20,137 nucleotides of DNA. Origin: Paramacrobiotus richtersi. Lineage: Eukaryota > Tardigrada > Eutardigrada > Parachela > Macrobiotidae. Shown here in pieces: positions 7,610 through 14,555 of this stretch; the first letter of the stretch is position 1; every line of letters begins with the position of its first letter. The translations under genes and the position numbers were made by a program. The notes under the pieces are model-generated. The model was given only the letters and a program-made list of their open reading frames with translations, made no database searches and was not told where the DNA came from. The stretch spans positions 1 through 20,137 of the forward strand of contig JAQGAU010001277.1 of NCBI GenBank assembly GCA_034698045.1, in the 5' to 3' direction.

Positions 7610-8943
7610 GTTGAGAAGTCAGCAATAAGCTGCCGGTGCTGATTAATTTCAATAATGCTGTCGTAAACTAACATGGCCACCATCATAACGGTTTTTTCCA
7701 CAGGTTTTCCAAATGAAACTGACACGCTTAAATTCCCTTGCTTTACCAAAGTTAGCGGTCCGCGCCCAGTGTGGCCTGGCGTCAAATCAAAGCCAAAGAT
7801 AGTGTAGCCATTCATGTACTCCGTACGGTCAAACGGCAGGCAACCATGCTGGTTGGGTCGACAGCCAATAGTATCTAGAAGACCGTCGTAACACTCCAGA
7901 GCCATGGCATTTCCGAAATCTGCCATGTACGGTTTAGTCGGGTAGCTTTGTCCATCCACTTCAACACTGATCTGAGTAATGTTGAAATGTTGAAAGTTGA
8001 ACGGATTAGCCTTTACGGTGCCGTGGAAATCGTCGCTTTCCACGAATCCAATTAGAACGACTTTCGGAATTTGACCGATCTGCAGGTTGCTAACTACTGT
8101 ACTCTGCGTTCTTTGGGGAATGTCCGAGACACGCATCACCACGCGCTCAATATGATATTTGACGGTCTTCTTCAGCAGCTCCGCACTTACGGCTGTTAAA
8201 AAGTCGGGTGATGGAATATAGCGGCGAATTGATAGACGAGCATTTCGAATGAACGGCTTGAATGATTTCGTCAAATCTTTATCCCAAACACGTAAGGAAA
8301 ATTCGGGCCGACTGACGACAAGTCGGATATTTACCGGAACCCCAGTACAGAGCGGCTTACTTTGGTCAAAGATGTCGGAAAAAAGTTTTCCTGACAGTTG
8401 AACGTACTGCCCAGCACGAAACAAACCCGCTCGCTTCCTTTCCCCAAGATTGTGATCTTCATTGTTCATTTTTGACGGTGTATCCATATAGTACCCTGCA
8501 GATGTTAACTGGCTGGTCTGAGCATCCGGTGAGTACGAGAGAAGCGATTCCAGATATGCACGATAAGGATAGAACGTTGCTGCATCAGAGATTAAGCGGT
8601 TGGCCATTGTTACATGGCACGAGGAAAATAACGAGTGCAGAAAGTTGTTGACTGGAGCCACTCCATCGATCAGCGTGGCAAGGTCCCAGTCACCGGACCC
8701 TTTGCGGACCTTGATTCCAACTTCCAGTTCCAGAATCATGTCTCCTAAGCTTAGCAGACCGGCGGTGCTCGGTGGAATGAAAAAGTTGATATCTCCAGCT
8801 GTTCCGTTATCAGTGAGGATGGTTGTTGGGTTAAGTTTTTCATGCTCTGTTCGCCACCTATCTGTCAATGTGGCTGGCAATGCAAACAGCTGGTTTTCAA
8901 GTTGCATTGCAGGCTCTGAGTGTTCCATCATAAGCATCGCCAT
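7606..8943 (-). CDS. mcp: Major capsid protein, double jelly roll (hexon-like)
   Basis: The 445-residue product matches the Polinton major capsid protein in length and landmarks: VNNFLHSLFSSCHVTMANRL about residue 99, followed by the YPYRAYLESLLSY block, DFL-A--LL-KTVKYHIERV in the middle, and near the end NGYTIFGFDLTPG, then a strand-rich tail closing with VYDSIIEINQHRQL. The family forms pseudo-hexameric capsomers of icosahedral particles. The frame is intact without introns, and ATG 8943 is only 2 nt downstream of the stop of the core-like gene. Intactness next to a damaged polymerase suggests recent activity or particle formation in trans. Fold assignment comes from family recognition. 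Confidence 0.93.
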   Translation of the reverse strand: MAMLMMEHSEPAMQLENQLFALPATLTDRWRTEHEKLNPTTILTDNGTAGDINFFIPPSTAGLLSLGDMILELEVGIKVRKGSGDWDLATLIDGVAPVNNFLHSLFSSCHVTMANRLISDAATFYPYRAYLESLLSYSPDAQTSQLTSAGYYMDTPSKMNNEDHNLGERKRAGLFRAGQYVQLSGKLFSDIFDQSKPLCTGVPVNIRLVVSRPEFSLRVWDKDLTKSFKPFIRNARLSIRRYIPSPDFLTAVSAELLKKTVKYHIERVVMRVSDIPQRTQSTVVSNLQIGQIPKVVLIGFVESDDFHGTVKANPFNFQHFNITQISVEVDGQSYPTKPYMADFGNAMALECYDGLLDTIGCRPNQHGCLPFDRTEYMNGYTIFGFDLTPGHTGRGPLTLVKQGNLSVSVSFGKPVEKTVMMVAMLVYDSIIEINQHRQLIADFST

Positions 8944-8945
8944 CG

Positions 8946-9344
8946 TTAGAAGTAGTCCGGAATGTCAGTAGGCGGAATTCGTGTAATCCGTTTAGTCCGT
9001 CGAGTTGTTCGTCGTTTCTTCCGTACACCTTGTCCTTCTTGTACACCAAACCGTTTTCCAATAGCATCACCTGCTTTAGTCGCTACTTCTTTAATAGCCC
9101 CTGTTGCTGCTTCTTGCAAATGCGGAGTAGCTGCTGCCAAGGCTGCTTTGGCATGTGGTGCCGCCCGGCGCATAATTGGTTTGGCAAATGACGAGATTTT
9201 TGCAAATAAATTTTTAAGGATCTGCGGGAACCCGGAACCGTTCTGTAGAGTTCCGCGATACCGAATCAGAGCGCTGCCGCCCGTCTGATTGACAAACACG
9301 CTTTCGTAGCGGCGTGGATCGGGAACATACGCTACCAGGGGCAT
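8946..9344 (-). CDS. Small basic virion (core-like) protein
   Basis: The product has 132 residues. The N-terminal part (1-45) is strand-like and contains a Gly-rich LQNGSG. The middle (50-100) is an alanine-rich amphipathic helix region with PHAKAALAAATPHLQEAATG. The C terminus has a strongly basic KKRRTTRRTKR (109-119) and ends PTDIPDYF. In Polintons and adintoviruses a small basic protein sits exactly between penton and hexon genes and is thought to be a minor capsid or DNA-binding core protein, comparable in role to adenovirus core or pVI-type proteins and a possible substrate of the protease. It has 2-nt gaps to both neighbours. The role is inferred from position and composition. Confidence 0.7.
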   Translation of the reverse strand: MPLVAYVPDPRRYESVFVNQTGGSALIRYRGTLQNGSGFPQILKNLFAKISSFAKPIMRRAAPHAKAALAAATPHLQEAATGAIKEVATKAGDAIGKRFGVQEGQGVRKKRRTTRRTKRITRIPPTDIPDYF

Positions 9345-9346
9345 TC

Positions 9347-10342
9347 TTAGTAAAGACGCTGCGGTCTGAAATGTAATTTGATCAGCGACTTTCCGGTTTG
9401 GAATTTCGCGTTTTCTCCAAGATCATTCGCAATCGTAAGATGAACGGTTTCAAAATGCTGTCGGAGTACAGGAACGTAGTGGGGGATGTCAAATCGTGCT
9501 TCCACTACTTGATTCACTTCTCCTCTAATAGGTACAGCTCTAAGAAACTGCGCTGCGGTGTCGCCAATTAGACTGTAGTCGGCAACGTCACTGTATACGT
9601 ACAGGCTTTGGTTACCAAGCAGAGTATTGACAGGCCGCTCGGAAACGAACGTGGTTGACTGGGGACGAGGTGGTGGGGTCTTTACGAACCCCAGGTACTT
9701 GACGTGACTTGATTTTGGAAATGGAAACGGTCCATGTATGGTAGAATCCAATTCATCTGTAACGTCCGGTTTGAACTCACTTACATCAAAACCCATCATT
9801 TTCTGCAAGGTAATTGAGCATGGTGGAAACGAAACGGTAACACGCAGGTTCCCAATGGTCAACTTCACTTTGTGATTGGTAGGGCTCAAAAATTCCAGAT
9901 GCAGCACTTTGTTGTTGCTGAGAACGGTCTTATCATCATAAGTTTGAATGGCTTCATCTGCGTCGTCAACTTTGTGCACAGTATAGCGACCAATCCTGGG
10001 TGTCAAATTATTTACTGTTGCCAACAGTAGTTCAGCGTTCTTGTAGTTGCCAGGTGGCACAGTGATATAATCCTCTACACTAGTAGGTACAACGGTTTGA
10101 ATCAACTGACCTGCCTCGTCTTTGCTGTACTCGAATGAGTGAACAATTTCCAGCTTGATCTTTTGCTCAATTGGTAAGGTATGGAAAGAATTCATGTACT
10201 GCATCTCCACAAGGGCCATTTCCCATTTTCCTTTCAAAGTGATCGGATGTTTTAACTTGGTAACCCAGTCCGATGGTGTGTTATCTTTCTCAGAGTTGAC
10301 GTCGCTGGGTAATGTTATGTAGAAAGGCGCTCCTTCATACAT
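9347..10342 (-). CDS. Minor capsid protein, penton-like single jelly roll
   Basis: The first ATG is at 10342 (the frame extends to a GTG at 10357), giving 331 residues. Conserved Polinton penton landmarks are present: FYITLPSDVNS at the start, SDWVTKLKHPITLKGKWEMA and LVEMQY (about 25-50), DYITVPPGNYKN in the middle, and SLYVYSDVADYSLIGD with LRAVP and HYVPVL near the end, closing with KLHFRPQRLY. The family forms the pentameric vertices. The start lies 28 nt inside the end of the integrase gene in another frame. It is intact and intronless. Confidence 0.9.
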   Translation of the reverse strand: MYEGAPFYITLPSDVNSEKDNTPSDWVTKLKHPITLKGKWEMALVEMQYMNSFHTLPIEQKIKLEIVHSFEYSKDEAGQLIQTVVPTSVEDYITVPPGNYKNAELLLATVNNLTPRIGRYTVHKVDDADEAIQTYDDKTVLSNNKVLHLEFLSPTNHKVKLTIGNLRVTVSFPPCSITLQKMMGFDVSEFKPDVTDELDSTIHGPFPFPKSSHVKYLGFVKTPPPRPQSTTFVSERPVNTLLGNQSLYVYSDVADYSLIGDTAAQFLRAVPIRGEVNQVVEARFDIPHYVPVLRQHFETVHLTIANDLGENAKFQTGKSLIKLHFRPQRLY

Positions 10343-11361
10343 TTTGCGTCGACCCACGAATCGTGCTCTGGACCGTACCCTAACCAGCGCACCAACAGCT
10401 TGCTTCCACGACGCTTCACCACAAAATCAATGGTGTGTTCCTTTGTGCAAACGTTGCCTACAGCTGATAGCTCCTGTTCGTAAAATGTGCCTGCTAATCG
10501 GTTGTCCTGGTAATCTTTCAAACGGTACACAGGCACAGGATGCTTGATAACTTGTGTTATAGTAAACACCTCCTCCTTAAATCGGTAGCTGTAGCCTTTT
10601 TCGACTTTTCCTTTGTTGATTGCGATACGCACGGCATCTCCTACTTTGTACCTTGGGTTTTTCTTGACAATAATTTTACGCAGCTTATTGTAGACACGTA
10701 GCGAGTTTTCCTCCGTGACATCCACTGGACGCATGCCGTGGGAGCGGTGTTTGGAATGATTGTACGAAAAGACCAAATCATTTAACTTGTCGATGTACCG
10801 AGTGGATACCCGATAACGAAATAATCGGAAAATTCGCATTTTGATGGTTTTTATCACACGTTCGGCCATTGCACATTTCACGTCTTCATTCTCGGATGTA
10901 AAGAATTCAACGTGCCGCTCCTTGAGAAACAACTTCACCGTCTTGTTCAAAATTTCTTTTCCTTTATCGTACTGCAACTTTGCTGGTTCGCCAAGGTCAC
11001 GGAATGCCCTTTCTAAGGCAATCTTCGTTTCTTTTCCGGTTTTATTTTTTAAAGGAATTACACAAAGTTTTTTTGAGAAACAGTCAATAACAAACAAAAG
11101 GTACTTTATACCATCGTTTTCGTCGGCGTATTTGGCAAAATCAGCCAGATCAGCCTGGTACTGTTGTCGTAGATTCGTCACTACTATTTGATTGCGTTGA
11201 AATCGTTTCCGATTCTCCTTGGTGACAGTGTACGCATCGATCTGCTCCAGTGCTTCCTGAGCCGTCTGTCTGTTGACTTTGGTCCCTTGTCGGAATCGCT
11301 CTACGCCTCCAAAACTTCCGGGATGGCGTGGATCTAGATATTTTTTCATCAGGTACTCCAT
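10315..11361 (-). CDS. int: Retroviral-type (RVE) integrase with C-terminal chromodomain
   Basis: The first ATG is 11361 (open frame to a GTG at 11382); the product has 348 residues. The N terminus KKYLDPRHPGSFGG is the usual Polinton integrase start, followed by a zinc-less helical region. The RNase-H catalytic core has D71 in QADLADF, D132 in LQYDKGKE and E167 in KCAMAERV; the last two are 35 residues apart, an exact D,D35E. A SH3-like region (YKVGDAVRI, 225-ish) precedes a chromodomain ending in LLVRWLGYGPEHDSWVDA (about 320-340). It catalyses insertion of the element; the chromodomain may target histone marks. It is intact, without introns, and overlaps the penton gene by 28 nt. Confidence 0.95.
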   Translation of the reverse strand: MEYLMKKYLDPRHPGSFGGVERFRQGTKVNRQTAQEALEQIDAYTVTKENRKRFQRNQIVVTNLRQQYQADLADFAKYADENDGIKYLLFVIDCFSKKLCVIPLKNKTGKETKIALERAFRDLGEPAKLQYDKGKEILNKTVKLFLKERHVEFFTSENEDVKCAMAERVIKTIKMRIFRLFRYRVSTRYIDKLNDLVFSYNHSKHRSHGMRPVDVTEENSLRVYNKLRKIIVKKNPRYKVGDAVRIAINKGKVEKGYSYRFKEEVFTITQVIKHPVPVYRLKDYQDNRLAGTFYEQELSAVGNVCTKEHTIDFVVKRRGSKLLVRWLGYGPEHDSWVDAKCMKERLST

Positions 11362-11436
11362 TGACGCAGCAGTGTGATACACAGTTGATTTTAAACACTC
11401 GGCAAAGACGAAGAACGGACGGTAAAAGACTGGCCA

Positions 11437-12003
11437 TCACGGTACTGTAATCCACTTGATGCCACCTTTTTGCAATTTTTGCTTGGGGCCCGACACCGTT
11501 GAGCTGTCGAGCTCTGCAGTATCCTTTCGTTTCTTCATCTCCGTGAAGATAGACTTTCGCTTCCGCACATTGCGAGGGGTAAATTCATAAGTTTTCTTTC
11601 GTTTCTTTTTCTCTGAAAAAATCGATTTGCGAATGCGTTTACCAGGGACAGAGTCCGGACGCCGATCTTCGGGTGCCTTTCTCTTTGATGGTATTGGAAT
11701 TTCTTCTGATCTTCTTTCTGGTTCTGGTGCCAATCTTGTTTGATGCAATGTCGCCGTTTTCGGTAATTCCACAGGATTCTCGTCGGGAAGTGCAACCGGT
11801 TTCAGTGCTAAGAATCGCTCAAGTATGCTCGAAAGCTTGCTCGCTTTTTCGTACTCGCTTATATCTTTACGTTGTAAAGTTTTTGCAATTAAGCCGTCCA
11901 GGCTAACCACAGCTGTCGCCTCTGGAGGCTCCTTGTTGACCTGAATCTTCTCATGCAGTCTTTCATCCATTACTCGTCTTGGCACAATAAAGTACTCATC
12001 CAT
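11437..12003 (-). CDS. Basic Polinton protein of unknown function with an internal duplication
   Basis: The 188-residue product starts MDEYFIVPRRVMDERLHEKI, a start seen in the family of proteins found between integrase and ATPase in animal Polintons. The centre is Pro/Glu-rich and the C-terminal half very basic, with a duplicated segment: RKSIFSEKKKRK (125-136) and RKSIFTEMKKRK (149-160). It ends KGGIKWITVP. These basic runs would act as nuclear localisation or DNA-binding sequences, and a virion DNA-condensing role is possible. The start overlaps the upstream gene by 8 nt; about 75 nt separate it from the integrase ATG. No enzymatic motif is visible. Confidence 0.7.
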   Translation of the reverse strand: MDEYFIVPRRVMDERLHEKIQVNKEPPEATAVVSLDGLIAKTLQRKDISEYEKASKLSSILERFLALKPVALPDENPVELPKTATLHQTRLAPEPERRSEEIPIPSKRKAPEDRRPDSVPGKRIRKSIFSEKKKRKKTYEFTPRNVRKRKSIFTEMKKRKDTAELDSSTVSGPKQKLQKGGIKWITVP

Positions 12004-12322
12004 TGCCGATAATTGAAGTCAAGACCCCAGCAATGACCGGTAAAATGGCACCAATGAAACCCCCTTGCTGAAGGATTTTTCGTTTATTTTTCAGTGGATA
12101 TCGCTTCAACGCTAACAGCTTTAATGCTTTCCGATGCCGTTTACACTTTTCCAAATCACCAGATGAAAGCGGCACACTGTTTTTCACAATATTCACAGCC
12201 ACTTCCTCCAGTGCTTTTAACTGGGGTTTTGACATATATGCAACCAATGTTTTCCGTTGGCGGGGCTTCAGTCCTTTCAGGGTGATCACGAACGGCGCTA
12301 AGGCTTTCACGCGTTCTGACAT
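11996..12322 (-). CDS. Small conserved Polinton protein with hydrophobic C-terminal tail (pX-like)
   Basis: The 108-residue product has a helical basic N-terminal part, the conserved ALEEVAVNIVKNSVPLSSGD core (39-58), a Lys/Arg-rich stretch (KCKRHRKALKLLALKRY, KNKRK) and a C-terminal QQGGFIGAILPVIAGVLTSI hydrophobic segment (about 85-105). This pattern recurs in animal Polintons and adintoviruses, where it has been compared with the small adenovirus virion proteins. The tail could insert in or disrupt membranes, or be a helper peptide released by the protease. It overlaps the ATPase gene by 16 nt and the next gene by 8 nt. The function is inferred. Confidence 0.75.
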   Translation of the reverse strand: MSERVKALAPFVITLKGLKPRQRKTLVAYMSKPQLKALEEVAVNIVKNSVPLSSGDLEKCKRHRKALKLLALKRYPLKNKRKILQQGGFIGAILPVIAGVLTSIIGNG

Positions 12323-12981
12323 GGTTTTGGGAAATCGTTTTTTTGACGATCAACATAAATCCGCATTTCCTGATGTGGCATAGTGTGTGATCTCACTCTT
12401 AAATAGTCCGGGCATGACGATCTCATATCAAGCACTAATGGTTCGTAAGCAGTCGAGGTAATTTTCTTGTACGCTTCGACTAGGTGTTGCAGTCCTGTTT
12501 GACGAGCAAGCAGCGATATCTGCTGGATATCCCTCACGTTTTTGAAGAGCACGAGGTATTGGCTGTTTAGGGTGATGTCACGCATTGCCTTACCCTGCTT
12601 GTAAAGATTTTGTAGAAGTAAAATTACAGATACATTTTTATGATGAATGCCGCGCGTGAAAAGATTAGAGCACCGCGCATCGTTGCACACCTCTGACGCC
12701 AAGTCGTCAATAATAAGAAGTGTGTTAACGTCGGGATCAAAGAACTCGTTTGCAGTTACGTCCTCAAGCCCCTGGATGAAGTTGACTCCATCAATGGTAG
12801 CAAAGGATTTCTGCCACTCGCCGTAACAGTATACCACGCGGTCTGGAGAGGGGTCAATTAACTGGTGCGCATTTTTAATCAGACGTAAGATGAATTGTGT
12901 TTTTCCAGACATAGTCGGCCCGCAGACACACATTCCAAACGGGGCGCGAAAGCGCGGAAGCTCGTCTAATTTACTATACAT
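12307..12981 (-). CDS. atp: Genome-packaging ATPase (FtsK/HerA superfamily, A32-like)
   Basis: The 224-residue product has Walker A GPTMSGKT (21-28), Walker B LLIIDDL (88-94) and the downstream sensor-like polar strand ending LLLQN (about 120). Length and motif spacing agree with Polinton packaging ATPases, which translocate DNA into preformed capsids. It is the first gene of the minus-strand virion cluster; the start ATG at 12981 is preceded by about 80 nt of AT-rich noncoding DNA that should hold the cluster promoter. The frame is intact and unspliced. Confidence 0.94.
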   Translation of the reverse strand: MYSKLDELPRFRAPFGMCVCGPTMSGKTQFILRLIKNAHQLIDPSPDRVVYCYGEWQKSFATIDGVNFIQGLEDVTANEFFDPDVNTLLIIDDLASEVCNDARCSNLFTRGIHHKNVSVILLLQNLYKQGKAMRDITLNSQYLVLFKNVRDIQQISLLARQTGLQHLVEAYKKITSTAYEPLVLDMRSSCPDYLRVRSHTMPHQEMRIYVDRQKNDFPKPCQNA

Positions 12982-13065
12982 AATCGAAGAAATTACTAAA
13001 CAATAATGCTGGTTATTATAATCAACAAAATCAAACTGAACTGTAACAACAAACTAACGTCAACT
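12982..13065 (-). promoter_or_regulatory. AT-rich intergenic region, probable promoter of the virion gene cluster
   Basis: This is the only noncoding DNA in front of the eight-gene minus-strand cluster. On the minus strand it contains GATTATAATAACC, a TATA-like word about 30-40 nt before the ATG of the ATPase. It lacks both AATCGAAC and CTGGCTG, unlike the promoters of the accessory genes, which suggests a different (late) control. Confidence 0.4.
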
Positions 13066-13782
13066 TTAATACAAACAACACAACGTTTTACAGTCCGGTT
13101 GATGACGTCTATGCTCTTCTTCTGGGTCTGCGCCGTTCTCCCAACATTTCAGTTCAAGTCCACAATAAGCACATTTCATCGTTTCGAGACCACCAAAGTA
13201 ATAAAACCCAGCCGCAGCTAGTTTTAATGGGTGCACTGCGTACCATTGCCATCGCTCGGTGAATGTTTTTAAGCGGTCGCCTTCGTTCTTCATGTTCAAC
13301 GCTGGCTGCGTGCTGGGCTCTTCGCAACAACCACAGATGTGCCCGTTCCTAGGTCCTCGACGATTCCAAGCAATTCCTGCCTCAATACACATCCGGTGAA
13401 GTTTCCCAACATACTTGATAAAATAGCTGTCCTTGCGTTTCAACAGAAATGGACACCCTGGAGCGTACCGCGCATGATGCACGTCAACATCTTCAAAGGG
13501 TCGAAGATCTTCAATCCCGGTGCCACATTGAAAGCAGTGGATTAGATTCGACCACGTATAATAGAAACCAGCTGCGGCAAGATCTTCAGCGCTCTGTGTA
13601 AAAAGACCGTTTGGTTTTTTTAAACTAAACGAACTGAGGCGGGCTTCGTAGGTGTACATTGCCGGATTCTGGGGCGCTTTTGCCTGTTAATAAAACTATT
13701 TAGCGCAATATTGATTTTGATGTACTTGTGAGCTTACCATTTCTTTAGTGTGTTTGTGTTGCTCTCCAGGTGCGCCAGACAT
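13066..13782 (-). CDS. iap: Inhibitor-of-apoptosis protein with two BIR domains, no RING, two exons
   Basis: Exons 13738-13782 and 13066-13683 join in phase 0 across a 54-nt GTAAGC...AACAG intron, giving 220 residues. Without the first exon an ATG at 13659 would still give 197 residues. BIR1 zinc ligands are C42, C45, H62, C69 and BIR2 ligands C163, C166, H183, C190 (197-residue numbering); both show exactly CX2CX16HX6C. AAAGFYY occurs at the same place in each BIR. Between them is a Cys-rich linker (ICGCCEE). The protein ends seven residues after the last zinc ligand, so it has no C-terminal RING as found in baculovirus and insect IAPs; it may act by binding caspases or pro-apoptotic proteins, or be truncated. 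It is probably a captured host gene used against cell death. Confidence 0.92.
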
Positions 13783-14099
13783 TCTCAACGACATCCCTTA
13801 CGTTTCTGTGCCAGAAAAGATCAAGGTGCGGAAAAGTAACGTTAAATACCCCAATTAAGGCAGCAAAAACACTCTCATCCTCCTTCAGGACGGTCAGCAG
13901 CAAATCAGACGCCACTAAAGAGAATCGCTACAGCGACTGCGCTGTCGGAACACATGGTTGTTTATTGTTTTCAGTGGCTAAATTGACTGGCTGTGTTCCT
14001 TGGTTAATATGCATGGTTTCCTTTGTTTGGCTTACTCTGTCCGATTTTCCTCTCAGTTGTGTTATATTAAAGGAGGAATCAAGTATCACTACGCAGAAC
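13783..14099. other. Noncoding region between divergent IAP and membrane-protein genes
   Basis: This 317-nt stretch would hold both promoters. It contains one TTGACTGGCTG word at 13983-13993, identical to an arm of the 209-251 inverted repeat, and TATATTAAAG at 14063-14072, a weak TATA-like word for the plus-strand gene. An ATG at 14013 in frame with the membrane-protein gene gives a longer alternative start. Confidence 0.45.
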
Positions 14100-14348
14100 A
14101 TGTCTAACCTCCAACATATGATGCCTATTATAGAGATCCTGTGCAAGCGCTTCGAAAAGGGCGCCTTGATCCTTTTGTATTTACTTCTAGTTGCGGCTGT
14201 GTTTGTCCTTCTTTTCGTTTTAGAAAGCGTGGGACGAGCGATGCAGAGCGGTCATTGGAACAAAACGCTGTACAACATTACCAGTGGAATGAATGCTGTG
14301 GATGGCCAAGTGTTTTGGAATAACAAGTCTGTTCTCACGAATTTTTAA
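14100..14348 (+). CDS. Small single-pass membrane protein with three N-glycosylation sequons
   Basis: The product from ATG 14100 has 82 residues. Residues 21-41 (ALILLYLLLVAAVFVLLFVL) form one strong transmembrane segment preceded by KRFEK, so the N terminus is likely cytosolic and the C terminus lumenal or extracellular. The C-terminal part has three sequons, N54 (NKT), N59 (NIT) and N75 (NKS), which fits that topology. An in-frame ATG at 14013 would add 29 residues, partly hydrophobic. I recognise no family. A small glycosylated membrane protein could act at a virus-modified membrane or in cell exit; this is inference. It is the only plus-strand gene in the right half. Confidence 0.6.
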   Translation: MSNLQHMMPIIEILCKRFEKGALILLYLLLVAAVFVLLFVLESVGRAMQSGHWNKTLYNITSGMNAVDGQVFWNNKSVLTNF

Positions 14349-14495
14349 TTTATTAGTTAATCTGAATGAAGTCGGTAATTTGATGCTAACTGGGTTTTAG
14401 TAACTCGATATTAGCTGAACAACGTGTTAAACATTGGTAAAAAAAGTAAGTGTCAAGGGTGTCACTCAATGGTGTAGATTATCAATGGCTTAACA

Positions 14496-14501
14496 AATAA
14501 A
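14496..14501 (+). promoter_or_regulatory. Possible polyadenylation signal AATAAA for the membrane-protein gene
   Basis: This is the first plus-strand AATAAA after the stop at 14348, about 150 nt downstream, in noncoding DNA that converges with the end of the next minus-strand gene. Confidence 0.35.
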
Positions 14502-14555
14502 CAAAAGCGCGATTACCGATGAAATGTTGATGCAACCATAAGACAGACAGAAGCG

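Noticed and set aside
11150-11455. Minus-strand open frame upstream of and overlapping the integrase
   Set aside because: The integrase frame with D,D35E residues occupies most of it; the remainder has no features.
743-12981. Adenovirus as the source
   Set aside because: Shared proteins (PolB, protease, hexon-like, penton-like) are explained by the Polinton relationship; integrase, packaging ATPase type and introns exclude an adenovirus.
13770-14099. Upstream part of the long plus-strand open frame and a plus-strand reading at 13771-13858
   Set aside because: The long frame begins with a non-ATG codon, and the region to 13782 is the first exon of the IAP gene on the other strand, supported by splice sites and phase.
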